A stretch of DNA of 64,000 bases from Byssothecium circinans (lineage: Eukaryota; Ascomycota; Dothideomycetes; Pleosporales; Massarinaceae), in the NCBI GenBank assembly GCA_010015675.1, contig ML977002.1, forward strand, positions 240,868-304,867, written 5' to 3'. Below, in pieces: positions 12,167 through 23,742 of the stretch (positions are counted from its first letter, which is position 1; the number at the start of each line of letters is the position of its first letter). The translations under genes were made by a program, and so were the position numbers. Under the pieces are notes generated by a model. The model saw nothing but the letters and a program-made list of their open reading frames with translations. It did no database searches and was not told where the DNA came from.

Positions 12167-13303
12167 TCACTGGGTAAAAATCGCCTTTTGTGCAAACTTC
12201 TTGAGCTTCCCCTTCATGCCACGTTGCCGCTGGGCCCTCTGCTGGCTGCGCTGCCTTTGCTCCGGATTCATGCCGTCGATGCAACCGAAAGACGACGTCG
12301 TAAGAATGGAGGCTGCACGTGAGCGATACGAGGGAGGTGGAGGCCCTGTGAAGTATGTTGGGGCTTCGGATAGCTGCAGGCTGCCCATAGAGTCCTCTCG
12401 CTGAATATGCGACGTTGAAGGCACCGGTCGTAGGGTATACCCAGCGTCTGCCTGCCGCTCCATATGATATTCAGGTCCCCTGGTACTTGCGCTGGCTGGT
12501 GTGCTGTGTTGCAGAGAAATGGGCAACATTGGATCCAGCCCCCCTCCTATCTGTCCGCAGAACATCGGTGGCCGTGCAGCATTCGCTGTGTATGGTCGAG
12601 AGAGTGGCTTCCTGATGGATCCCGAACGAGTTATCATCGCAGGCCTGGTACCCTCCTGCACGTCCTCATACGACATAGCTAACAGAGGCGTCGAAGTCGA
12701 GCGTCGACAGATCTGCTTGGGCATGGGCGTCCACTGCGAGTGCGTACGCTTGAGTGATGGCATTCGCACTTGCATCTTCTTCGCCCGACGACAGAATGAC
12801 TTTAGCGGCCGGTTTGAAGAGGTTGAATTTCGACCTTCTGGCTCGCGAACGATGGGTACTGCGTACTGGCCGTGTAATAGCTCTTCACGTCCCGTCGATT
12901 GCCCTTTCCTCCAGTATGGTAGACCGCTCATCAACGGAGAGTCGGGCTTGCTGCTGGCATCCAACCACGCATTGACGTTCCTGACGACGCCAGACTCTGC
13001 CCGCGCCGATTGAGGCGGGACCTTGTGTTCATGTTGTGTCGGCGGCCGCTCGGTGGGAAGCGGTCGTGAAGGAGGAACTGGAGGCACAGTCACTTGGACG
13101 GCAGTACCGGAGGAGGAAACTATTCGCGAGGAGTTGAGAGATGTCTGAGTCGGTGTGTCGAGTTTGTCCCCCGTGCTCCTGCTCTGCCACGGGACAGGCA
13201 CTGGCTTTCGTAGCTGGCGAGCGAGCCACTGCTTCGACGTCTCTGGTTTGGCGTTCTGAAGCTGCTTCTGGCCTGTCGGTACCTTGGTAGTCTTTGCTGC
13301 CAT
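12167..13303 (-). CDS. Basic, disordered protein of unknown function
   Basis: A 378-residue frame beginning MAAKTTKVPTGQKQLQ. The open frame extends further upstream to 13624, but that extension is Pro/His/Leu-rich and looks like translated leader, so I chose the Met at 13303. The protein is rich in Ser, Pro, Arg and Gln, with no transmembrane segment and no recognised domain. It ends with a strongly basic helical tail (QRQRGMKGKLKKFAQKAIF). The PPPPSYRSR segment resembles a PPxY motif, which can bind WW domains such as those of Rsp5-type ubiquitin ligases; this is suggestive only. Function unknown. Confidence 0.55.
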   Translation of the reverse strand: MAAKTTKVPTGQKQLQNAKPETSKQWLARQLRKPVPVPWQSRSTGDKLDTPTQTSLNSSRIVSSSGTAVQVTVPPVPPSRPLPTERPPTQHEHKVPPQSARAESGVVRNVNAWLDASSKPDSPLMSGLPYWRKGQSTGREELLHGQYAVPIVREPEGRNSTSSNRPLKSFCRRAKKMQVRMPSLKRTHSQWTPMPKQICRRSTSTPLLAMSYEDVQEGTRPAMITRSGSIRKPLSRPYTANAARPPMFCGQIGGGLDPMLPISLQHSTPASASTRGPEYHMERQADAGYTLRPVPSTSHIQREDSMGSLQLSEAPTYFTGPPPPSYRSRAASILTTSSFGCIDGMNPEQRQRSQQRAQRQRGMKGKLKKFAQKAIFTQ

Positions 13304-14647
13304 GTCGACTGCGGTTGGAGAAACTGTTGTGATGTTATAGTGCCAATGGAGATGTCTGGGGTAAACGTGCTGCAATCGTCCGGGGAGAATCTGGTTAGGA
13401 AAAGTAGGCTGTCGTTGAGGGTTGCGAGGAAAGAGAGGGCATAGACAAAGGAGTGAAAGAGGTGTTTGCCACAGGTATCGGTTGAGTTGGCTGTCTCTCG
13501 GGGTAGCGCAGGCAGTCGCGCTCGGCCGGGGAGGGAAAGAGCGGTGGATGAGGTCGACCATCCATTTTGAACTCTGGCGACCTATTGCCTCAACATCATA
13601 GAACGTCCACAAAGGAAGCATCACGATTTTGTAGTACCGCCGGCATCGATACGGGCGGGATGTGGTTTACATCTGGCCCTCAAGCTCCAAGTGAGCGAGG
13701 TTGATGTCGAAGTACGGCCACTGGTTCCAGCGGTGACAAGTTCTCGCTCTCTCGCCTCATCACAATCCGTTCCTTACCGGCAGTGAAGTCTATAGGAGAT
13801 ATAGCAAGGGCTTTTTGACTGCTTCGGGAGTAGTTCTACCATGTATGGGTCTACTCCCCTCCAGGTTGCTCCGTTCTTATACACCAATTCCGGAGCGCAC
13901 CTTGTTTCACAATATGCACAGACATATCCAACTAATCCATACGCTGAATGTCCGTTTGAGTTTCATATCTATCTTATATAGCTTCGCTGGACGATGGCAG
14001 AGTGAACATTGCATACGGAAGGATCAGGTCGCTATTATTAATTATATAGGGAATCGGATCATGGACCTCGAGAAAGACCGCCGCGTTCTGTTGCTGTTTA
14101 CTCCATCTGCATATCCAATGTCTCTGCCTAAAATTCTTATATCTAATAAGGTCGAGAAGGATTTGTTAAGCTGGTACCGTCCGGAAGGATATCTCATCTT
14201 AAGTGAAGATCACTTTCAGACCTCTTATAGTTGCCAATACAGCAACTTTGCTTTATTTGGAGAGTGTGAATATGCTAAATCCGTCAAAGTTACGTGAGCT
14301 TCCAATGCGTGTTGCTCACGCTTTGTCTATGATCAACTCGGGCAAGCTCCCCGCGGGTGGCGGTGCTAAGCTTACCTACCTACAGAACCCATCCCATGCA
14401 TGCTACATATATACTCACTTCGACTCATCTGGAGCTAGAGCTGCACTATTTCTCGGCATGTCGTTCTTCGCGTATCAACTCCAGCGCTACGACACTACAC
14501 TTGCACCTGCCCGCGAACATCTTTAAAATACCAGAGCGCCTGTCCTGAATATGTGATTTCTTTTCCACGCATGTCCCACCTTACGACTTCTTCCCATTTC
14601 CTCTCATTATAGTTCATCAACAACTGAAACTCGACCTAAACATCAGG
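13304..14647. other. Intergenic between divergent genes
   Basis: Shared upstream region of the leftward disordered-protein gene and the rightward ABC-F gene. A 160-codon frame at 13815-14297 exists but has no motif, no good start context and unusual composition, so I do not call it. Confidence 0.45.
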
Positions 14648-17024
14648 ATGGTACGGAAAGCAAAGGCCACAGCTGCGCCAGCAGAAGAACATCCAGGTGG
14701 TGGACATATCACGGTCACAGCGCAGCAGTCACGATACGCAATCGATGCCATTGATGCGCCTGCATCGAAAGAAGTATGCAACGCTTCTCGTCCATTCCTC
14801 ACATGTCCATACTCAGTCACTCACACGCTTGCAGATCCTCGTAAAAGACCTTTCTATAAGCGTGTCCAACCGCGAACTTCTCAGCCACGCCACTCTCCAT
14901 CTGGTAGAATCACGGCACTACGTCCTAGTTGGCCGCAACGGGACTGGCAAATCTACTCTTCTCAAAGCCATCGCCGATGGTCTCATTCCTGGCATTCCGT
15001 GGAGCACGAGGATTTTGCTGCTTGGGCAGACGCGGGATGTTGATGTTGAGGAAGGATTTGATGGATTGAAGGTTGAAGAAGAGACGGTGCTGCAGCACGT
15101 GGTGAGGAGTGACCGCGTGAGGGAACGATATACGCGCGAGTTGAAGATTTTGAGTGATGCGATCGAGCGTTCCGCTAACCCAATGGCGCCAGTAAGAGCT
15201 TATAGGAAAATCTCTCATGAGCGACTGGCAGTGCGGTTGAAGGAGGCGCATAGGATTGCTGAACGGCGAAGTGGGGCGAGAGGCAAGCTGGCAAGAAAGG
15301 AGCTCATCAAATTTGAAGAGCGCTTTGAGGAGTCCAAGGCACGGCTGCAGCAGGATGAGACCGAAGTCGATTCGGCGAAGTTGAGTGAAGAGACGCATGC
15401 CGCTGCTGATATGCTGTCGAACGTTCAGGCCGCGCTGGAGCTAATGGATGCTTCGGAAGCAGAGGTGAAAGCAAGAACTGTATTGTTGGGGTTGGGTTTC
15501 AAGGACGACAGGATCGATAAACCTGTAGCTGAATTGTCTGGAGGTTGGAAGACACGATGCGATCTGGCTTGCGCCCTCTGCCAGTATGCCGATATATTGT
15601 TGCTCGACGAACCGACCAACTTCCTCGATCTCCCTTCCATCATCTGGCTTCAGGATTACATCCGTGATTTAACCAGTACCACTGTCCTCATCACCACGCA
15701 CGATCGAGACTTTGGGGATGCGGTGGCAGAAGAGCTCATCGTTCTGCGCCACCAACACTTTGAGGCGTTTCGTGGTAACTTGAGCCTGTACGAGCGCGAA
15801 CGGTACAAGAAGAGTCGCTATCTGACCAAGATGAAGGAAGCTCAGGACAAGCAGAAGAAGCACATGGAGAAGACGGTAGCCAACAACATCAAAGCAGCGA
15901 GAGAGAAAGGGGACGATAAAAAGCTCAAGCAAGCGGCGTCCCGCAAAAAGAAGCTCGACGAGCGGATGGGCATGGAAGTCGGTCTGAAAGGCGGGCGCTT
16001 CAAGCTCAACCGTGATCTCGCCGGCTACCATCTCAGCAACAGGGCCGAAATCGAGATTCCGGAGCTTGATCCACCTGTCAAGATGGCAATCCCGCGACAG
16101 CCTCCAGACCTACGATTCCCAGGCGCACTGGTCAGTCTCGAGAAAGTCTCCTTTGCCTATCCGGGAAGGACAAAAGTGCCAGTATTGGCCGATGTTGACA
16201 TGACAATCCATCCCGGTCAGAGGGTAGGACTAGCTGGCCTCAATGGTTCCGGGAAAACAACCCTCGTCTCTCTCATTGTTGGCGACGAAGATGGTGCGGT
16301 AGGAGGGTTGGTGCCTGCATCAGGGACGATTACGCGTCATCCTCGTGCCAAATTTGGTCACTTCTCACAGCAGTCGGTGGAAGAAGTGACGGCAGTAGCC
16401 TCGTCGAATCCAAAGCTCACGGCGTTGTCACACCTGAGAGAGTGTTGCGGCGATGAGATGGACGAAAAAGACGCTAGACAGCTCTTGGGGAGCCTAGGGT
16501 TGCAGGGCCAAGTGGCTTCTGACGTTCCACTGGGTTTGCTTTCTGGAGGCCAGAAAGTTAGAGTTGCGCTTGCTCTTCTGCTTTGGCCTCCGCCGCAGTT
16601 ACTTATCCTTGATGAGGTCACCACGCACTTGGACGCAGACACCATTCTAGGCCTCATCATCGCACTGAGAGAGTATGATGGTGCGATATTGGTCGTCACG
16701 CACGACCGGTTCTTCATGAGGTACGGTGTTCCATGCAATTCCAATAAAGGAAGTGATATCCTCTCAGGTGCTAACGAGCCCGTCAGGACCGTCGTCGAAG
16801 GCTGCAGTCCACACAAGCTAGCGCCAGGGGCACAGGCGGAGGCGGAAGGGGAAGCCGACTCATCGGCAGACGACGAGGCAGAGCCAGGGGCACGCGCAGG
16901 AACCGTTTATCGAATATCCAACGGCTCTCTCAAGAAGCTGGCCGGTGGTATGGACCAGTATGAAGACATGGCAGCACGTGCGGCGGCCAAATTTGCAAAA
17001 AGGACAAAGGGTCAGGTAAAATGA
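14648..17024 (+). CDS. ABC-F family ATPase (two nucleotide-binding domains, cytosolic)
   Basis: Exons 14648-14773, 14835-16720 and 16787-17024, about 749 residues. ABC-F proteins have tandem ATPase domains without membrane segments and act in ribosome assembly or translation (ARB1/GCN20 relatives). Domain 1: Walker A GRNGTGKST, signature LSGGWKTRCDLA, Walker B ILLLDEPTNFLD. A charged linker with many Lys follows, as in the family's inter-domain arm. Domain 2: Walker A GLNGSGKTT, signature LSGGQKVRVALA, Walker B LLILDEVTTHLD, where the usual Pro after Glu is Val. Intron 1 joins the short N-terminal exon to ILVKDLSIS, the start of domain 1. Intron 2 (GTACGG...GTCAG) is 66 nt and contains no stop in frame, so retention would only insert 22 residues. 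The acidic C-terminal tail is less conserved. Which ABC-F subfamily it belongs to is uncertain. Confidence 0.88.
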
Positions 17025-17428
17025 AGTTAGACGGGGCACCAAAACAGCTTATCGTGAAGAACAGAGCCTGGAGGTTGACGATCTGCACGGCGTGTGCTAA
17101 TTAAAAGGGCCTTCAAGGGAAGCTGGACCCAACAAAACTGGGGTTGGTTCGGGCGGGTTCAGCTACCCGTCGCGCTCCGACGCCTATCCGGCACCTGCGT
17201 GCAAATCTTAGGAGGTGAGAATATTATCGGTCGTCCGAGCGCGTCCTCCTTTTACTGACATTGTGCCTAAACAAAATGTCGAATTCCACCTAGCCATGTT
17301 AATACTGCTCATAATTATGCCTTAGCTGCCCGTCGTTCCTTTCGGCAGTGTTTTTCTTGTTATTCGTTTTGCATCAAGCCGTCTCATTGTTCACCGGACT
17401 GTAATTACGCTGGAGGGAGCTGGCTGCC
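17025..17428. promoter_or_regulatory. Intergenic promoter region
   Basis: 404 bp between two rightward genes, holding the 3' end of the ABC-F gene and the promoter of the zinc-finger gene. A pyrimidine-rich stretch (about 17330-17400) precedes the start codon, common in fungal promoters. No specific factor site can be assigned. Confidence 0.4.
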
Positions 17429-19380
17429 ATGACCGAAGCTCAACCTCAACCCCAAGCTACCCCTCGCGACACCCCCAACCCTGAATCAAGCCAGGCCTCG
17501 CTCAAGACCCCAAAGGACAAGAAGTGCCCCTTCTGCGGGCAGTCCTTTACATCGAGCAGCCTCGGCCGCCATCTCGATCTCTACATTCGCGCGAAGAACC
17601 CCAAGCCAGCCGACGGCGTGCACATTGTCGATGAGATCCGCAAGATCAGGGGAGGCATTACCCGGCGGCAGGTCAAGGGGCCGCTGAAGAAGGAAGGCGA
17701 AGGGACACCGGCGAAGAGGCTGTCGGTGGTGGGGGATAATAGTAATGATTCGCCCGCGGCAGACAGTGCGGGTGAGGATGATGAGAGTGTCGAGTTGAGT
17801 GCTGCGAAGCGGAGGGAGCCGTTCAAGGATGATACGTGGGGTGGGGCAAGGACGCCAGACGTGAGGAGAGATGTGTCGAGGCAGCTGCAGAAGGCGGATC
17901 TGGACCAGAGGCAGAGAATGACAGATGAGGCTGAGACGGCGAAGGCGACGGAATTGGCGCTGCGGGAGCTGTTGAGAAGCGTCAAGGAGGCCAAGTATGC
18001 CATCATCGCTTCCACCTTAGGACTGAAGGCTGACCATGTTGCAGTGCGAAAGCGACCGGCCCTACGCTCTTCGACTTCGATCCCTACACGCTCAATTTCC
18101 CGAGTCTATGTCTACGCATCCTCCCTCCGCCCTCAACCCTCTTCTCCCCGACACCTTTCCCCACCAGCGAATCGTGGTCAATAAATCCGCCGGGAAAGAA
18201 GCAGTTCGACACGCTCAATCGGCAGGTGCAGGAACGCCTACTGGCGCACCACCAGCAACGACAGGTCAACCAGGCGTATCCGTCTGGATTACAATCGAAT
18301 CCCCCGTCTGGTACAAATTCCCCACTACCTACCCCGCCGCTTTTCGACCCGGAGCCGGAGAAGCTATTTTGCCATATTGCAGATGCGTACAACCACTGGA
18401 TACATCAACCAGAGCAGGCGCGGCAGGAGTTCTGGCAGGTAGAAATCCTGCGATCATACGCACGAGCCAACGATCTGCGCCGGGAAACGGAGACGAATCT
18501 TCAAAATGCACTCCGCGAAATCGAGCGTCTCAAATCTAATCGCTACACATCGGAACTATCGCCGGTGAGCTTTACGTTGGGCACCGAGACCGTCAAAGAG
18601 CTGGGTAAACTGGGCATGGACTTTCGGAATTGGGACTATGACCGTCTGATAGACAAGTGGAAGACGGTGGTGCGCGACAACAAAAATGCGGCCAAGGGCT
18701 TGTCTGCGCAGAAGCCCTTGCCAGCTGAACCGAGCACAAGGAGTTGTTCAATGGCCAGCTTGCCCGGTCCGAGCTTCGCTCCAATAAATGGTTCGCGATC
18801 AAATGTCAAGGTCGAGCACATGGCTTACTCTGCACCGCCAACAGTCAGTGGCAGAGAGCCTGATAGTGATCAGGCAGATGCTGAGGGCGACGAGGACGAT
18901 GGCGACGTCGAGGTTGAAGTCGTGCCTGCTTCACACAACGTCCCTATGAACGATCTGCATCACGGCCTGCCACTCCAGCCAACACCGGTCCATCCTGCGC
19001 AAATGCACGCCCATCTGCAATCACAAGTCCACGCCGCCCAGCAACACATGCAAGCTCAGGCACATGCGCAAGCTCAAGCCCAGCTCTCACAGGCCCAAGC
19101 ACAAACCCAAGCGTGGGCTGTCGCGCGACAGCATATGAACCACAGCCGGAACTCACATCATTCCCACCCACACCAACATCAACAATTATCTCCACATCCA
19201 CAGCACATCGGCCCTTCCCCAGACAGTCGGCGACCATCAGGCGTGCTCATGGATCCTCATGCCCTGAGCGCCGGCGGAATGATTCCCATGGACGGCATTG
19301 AAGCCCACCCAGACCAATTCTTACGAATGGATATGGGACTCCCCGCTGCCTTCGTGGGCTCCAACGCTGATTCCGTATGA
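17429..19380 (+). CDS. Zinc-finger protein with C-terminal Gln/His-rich region
   Basis: Two exons, 17429-17994 and 18045-19380, about 633 residues. The 50 bp intron starts GTATGC, has a CTGAC branch sequence and ends GTTGCAG, and removing it fuses the two open frames without a stop. Near residue 35 is a finger KKCPFCGQSFTSSSLGRHLD with two Cys and a His, followed by a conserved-looking EIRKIRGGITRRQ. The middle is charged and probably helical. The last 200 residues are rich in Gln, Ala and His (alternating HA/QA units, then HH-rich), a composition often found in transcriptional regulators. It is probably nuclear; the role is unknown. The C-terminal repeat is encoded by imperfect CAAGCx units. 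Confidence 0.7.
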
Positions 19381-20135
19381 GTGCGTCTGTCTGCACCTGA
19401 TACTCATCATTTCTTCCCTTTGTCGTTCCTTATTCACTCGTTGTGTGCATCTATTGATACCCCATGCCCGCTGGCATCTTGCATGTTCTTCCTTTCATTC
19501 AAGCCTACGTTACCTTCATGTTCTCTATTTGGCCCCGTGTGGAATGGAGCTAGCCTGCATTTTTTTGATAACTGTTATCTCACTCTCCTACTCTGTCTAT
19601 ACCCATTGTATCGGCGCTATAGTGCTTTGCAAAGTCTTTTCGGTAGAAATTGGTTACCTTCATTGGGTTTGGGGATGGTGTGAACTTTTCTTTGTTTAGA
19701 CCGTTTGGAGGATTCCCCTTTGTTGCATTAGATCGAGAGATAACCTGAGGAAGAAATTGTGAGAGGGGACATTATATACCAATGTCGCAAATTGCGCTCG
19801 CTTCAAGTTCATTTATCTTCACAAGTTTGTGCACGCTTCCCCTGTCGTCGGAGACCTGCCAAAGTAGGGTGGGTGAGGAGTCGGTGTTTGTATGCATGTA
19901 CGGTTTTTTATTGACGCTTCACGCACCTTCTGTTTGCCAGAAGATTGTTACATCTAGCCATCTCACTTTTCTTTGGAGACGATTCCTCCGAAGTACCGCA
20001 TCTGTTGACTTTTGGTTGATGCCATTACTTCAACCGGCATCGTATTCCTTTGTCCATTCAACCACAAAGAAGCCATCACCGAAAGTGCCCCCGCCCCCAT
20101 TCCGGCGAAGTCAAAGCTGCACAATATCCATCAAA
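19381..20135. other. Intergenic; 3' UTR and promoter
   Basis: T-rich and pyrimidine-rich DNA typical of a fungal 3' untranslated region, then the upstream region of the next rightward gene. No gene supported. Confidence 0.4.
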
Positions 20136-23100
20136 TGACCTTGTTCCAAGTTACGAACTTCCAACAATCTCACGCCCAGGCAAACATGCCGCCACATAGA
20201 CGTCTTCAACCACCTCATCTCGGGGGGATACGATCTCAACAACAGCAGCAGCAAGGAGAAGGCCTTGGACGAACTCGCAGACCATCTCGAGACAGTTTGC
20301 TGAGCCTAAATGGCGAACGGGTGAGAGGTATCGGACAGCAACAAGCACAACAAGAACAACCCGAGATCCCGGCTCCACCCAACCCTGCACCTGTCGCTCG
20401 CTTTCAACAAGCTCCCGCCAACCCTCCTGTGAAACGCAAGCGCCGTCTCTTCGATGGTGACGCAGAACAAGAGGCACGAGAGGAACGACAGGCGCGTGAA
20501 CGTAGAAGGCGTTGCGAGGCCCAAAATGCAGCCCTCCGACGTGGCGAAGAACTCCGTCGACAGAACCGAGAGCGGCAGCGAGAGCAAGAGCGAATCAATG
20601 ATTTATTGGAAGGCGACTTTACCGGAGCCACCTTACGAATGGTACGCCATATCGTATGGGATAGCCCTTTGATCGTATGGACGAGGGAGACGTTGTACAG
20701 GGGTTGGCTTGACTTTGCTAGCAACGCTGTCAGGGCAAGTGACTTGAATGCCATCGAACGTGAGGAACGGAAGAGGCATATGGCTGTGCTGCAAGACCAA
20801 GACAGACGGAGAACTCAAAGAAGGCAGAGAAGGCAGAGAAGAGAAGCAGCCGATAGGGAAGAGCGTGAGAGGATTGCCAGGGAGGGATTTCCTTATGGTA
20901 TTCGAGTACCGTCTACGTCTACGGAAGATTATTCTCTCCAGAGTACACCGCCTAGAAGAGGCATCGAGGACGATTATATGATTCAAGATGTTGTTCCGCC
21001 GCGTCCGGACTCGGGACTGACGGATAGACACGGGCAAAGGCAAGTGCCGCAAGCATTGCCTCAGCTTCAGGCCCCCATCGGGGAAGAGGACGAAGCAGAA
21101 GCAGAAGCCGATTCCGAGCGTTACAGCTCAGCGTCCCAACGATCTTCCCCTTCAGACAATGGCATGACACCCGCCTTTTCCTTCAGTCAAGCCATCCGCG
21201 AAGCCGAAAGAGGAGAATTTCCTCGCCTTGGACAGACTGCACAAGCTGCAGTGGCTGCACAGCAAGTTCCAATAGCCCATAAGAACAACCGCGGCGACCC
21301 GGGCCAGCCTACTGCAAGAGACGGATATGTCAACCAAGTAAGCCAGACCGCCCCAGTCGAGGCGAAGCGGAAACAAAGCAAAGAAAAGAAACCCGAAAGA
21401 CACAGAGAGCTGGGAGAGGCGAGTGAGGCGTCAAAGATATTCCTAGAGATTTTGATGAGTGGGAGGTTGAAACAACCGGGTGAGACGACTCCACAAAGTT
21501 GTGGACAACATACAGAAAAGACTAGCTCTGTGACGGGACAAGGAGAGACGGAAGGGACCGACGTTGTCATGGGAGAAGATGGAACTGAAGATACTGGTCA
21601 TCTAGAGACCAAATCGAAACCATCTCCTCTTCCAGATTTTCAAATCGAACTACATGAAATTGGAGCCACGGCTTCAAAACTTGGCAATGAAGACCAACCT
21701 CAAGCTTCCGCCACAAGAGTCGAAGGTGAAGCCAAACCCACAGATGGACAGCTTGCATCTGGCACCAATCCATCAGGCCGACGAAGAATCAATCCCTTCC
21801 TACCTTCATCTTCTAGTCCTTCCCCATCTCCATCTCCGCCAACACCAGCCGCTCCACAACCCCGAAAAAATCCACTACGCAACCCAGGAAGCATGCCACC
21901 GCCGCCTCCACCACCTCCCGTTGCAAGCCCGCCGTGGGACTTCCCCGGAACCGCCTTCAGCCGGAACTACATCAACACAACCGACGGCTCCAGACCGGAC
22001 ACTAGAGGTGCAAGCCGCTACGGGCCTTTCTACTGCGGACAGTGTACGCATCACACGTATATCTTGGACACGCATCGCAAGCATTTGGACGAGTATGCGC
22101 ATGAAGACGGTGATAGGCTGTTTGTTGAACCGCCTAGACCGGTGGTTATGGGGTCGCCGGCGACACCGCCTATTGGGAGGGGAAGGGGAAGGGGTTTGGG
22201 ACTTGGGACTTGGATTAGGAGGGATTGGGAGGGATAGTGGGACTGGGATAGGGGGAGGGAGTGGGAGTGGGCTGAGACAAGAGTTGGGAGGGATTGGAAG
22301 GGAAGGGATTGGGCTCGGATCTCTATTTGGAGGAATTGGAAGGGGTAGTGGGACTGGGATTGGGACGGGTCCAGATAATGGAGGTACTAGGGCAGCGAGT
22401 GGTGGGACTCCCAGAAAATACACTGGCAGCATTAGCAATTCCGAAAAGATAAATAATGTCGGAAACACAGGATGTCTTCCTCCCAAACCGCCAACACCTA
22501 CCCCAGACGCCTCGAGCGGGAGCCCAAAGCACCCCAACCGAGCTCAAAACCAACCTCCTCCTCCTCCCAAAACAAACACAGGCAACACTGGAGCACAACC
22601 CCGTAGTCCCGACACCAGCCCAGCCCCACCAATCCGAAATCGCAACCGACCACCACTTCCCGCCGTCAAAGCCCCAACGGGAGCAAAACCAAAACGCACT
22701 CCCGCTCCACAAGGAGCCGCCACAGTCCCCAAAGGACCGTTCCGATGCGTCAATTGCGACTACGAGACGCTAGATATCACATCCTATGAACAGCATCTCA
22801 CATTCGTGGGTCACGCGACCATGGACCTCGCTCGCAGGACCGGTCTGACGCCGCATCAATGGGAGCAGAAGATGGAGCGTGAGGGCGTTGATATGAACGC
22901 CGCACCACTTAACCCGGGGATTCGCAAGCCCAGTCTGACGGGGAAGCAATGGGGCTAGAAGATGGAGAGTGAGGGGGCTGTTATGACACGGTCTGGTAGT
23001 CGCAGGCATAGTGTGATACAGGGTCAAGCAGGTCGGATCTTGGGGACTGTGGGGGTTGGGGCACTTGATGTGGGGAATCGCGGGACGGTTGGGAGTGGGT

Positions 23101-23348
23101 TGCATCTGAATTCGGACCAGTGGAGGGCGAGGTTGAGGAGTGAGGGGGTGGGTGTGGATGCTGCTATTGGGGGGACGGGTGGGGCTGGGACTGGGACTGG
23201 GACTGGGACTGGGACTGGGACTGGGACTGGGACTGGTCCGTTGCCGAGAGAGTGGAAGGAAGGGGGGAGGTTGCGGAGTCAGGATAGTGATGGAGATAAG
23301 GGTGGGAAGGTGGATGGGGGGAAGAAGGATCAGAAAAGGAGACGGTAG
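20136..23348 (+). CDS. Two-finger low-complexity protein with frame breaks in G-rich repeats
   Basis: Probably one gene now read as three open pieces. Piece 1 (20136-22237) has a Gln- and Arg-rich N-terminus, a long Arg/Glu-rich probable coiled coil around 20440-20900, and ends with a finger module beginning GPFYCGQCTHHT. Piece 2, in another frame (useful part about 22170-22958), runs through a Gly-rich then Pro-rich linker to a second, related module beginning GPFRCVNCDYET. The similarity of the two modules argues that they belong to one protein, joined either by a frameshift or by an intron I cannot place in the G-rich DNA near 22140-22240. Piece 3 (22962-23348) is in the same frame as piece 2 and separated only by a TAG at 22956-22958. 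The start at 20136 is a guess among several Mets. Function unknown; nucleic-acid binding is plausible. Confidence 0.5.
23187..23236. repeat. (GGGACT)n hexanucleotide repeat
   Basis: About eight tandem GGGACT units within the last open piece of the two-finger gene, where they would encode alternating Gly-Thr. Regularly spaced GGG triplets with 3-nt loops can form a G-quadruplex. Looser G-rich relatives of the same unit occur at 22183-22375. Confidence 0.9.
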
Positions 23349-23742
23349 TGAAACAAGAGTGGGAGATAAGGTAGGAGTAGTCTCGAGAGCGCCACGTATT
23401 GAAACACAATAGAATGTTGGAGTAGTAATTGTGCCTGATTCGCCCAACACCGAGAAAACCTTTCCTGTTAGTATCTATGGAAGCCTTGTTTCTGCTTGTA
23501 GTTACTGAAAACTTCAAGTACAGTTCTCGCAGGTAATTAGTTGTTAATCGACATGTGTTAACTAAACTGCCTTGCAAAGTCCGTGATGATGGTATCTATG
23601 GTAAACATACATAAAAGTCAGTTTCAGTAAAATAACCCTTCTTTGATTAATTGATACGTAGTTATCTTTACGTCTGCAAATCAGTCTTTTCTAAAGATGT
23701 AGATTTACTCAACAGGTCTTGCTATCTGTACGCAATATCCTA

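Noticed and set aside
12167..13624. Longer version of the disordered-protein frame starting at 13624
   Set aside because: The extra 107 residues look like translated leader (Pro/His/Leu-rich, unlike the rest); the Met at 13303 is a better start.
13815..14297. 160-codon plus-strand frame between divergent genes
   Set aside because: No recognisable motif, poor start context and no downstream continuation; insufficient support.
21875..22537. 220-codon minus-strand frame rich in Pro and Leu
   Set aside because: Complement of the G-rich repeats in the two-finger gene; composition explains the lack of stops.
22770..23450. 226-codon minus-strand frame with repeated Ser-Pro
   Set aside because: It is the complement of the GGGACT repeat and its flanks; no start context or motif supports it.
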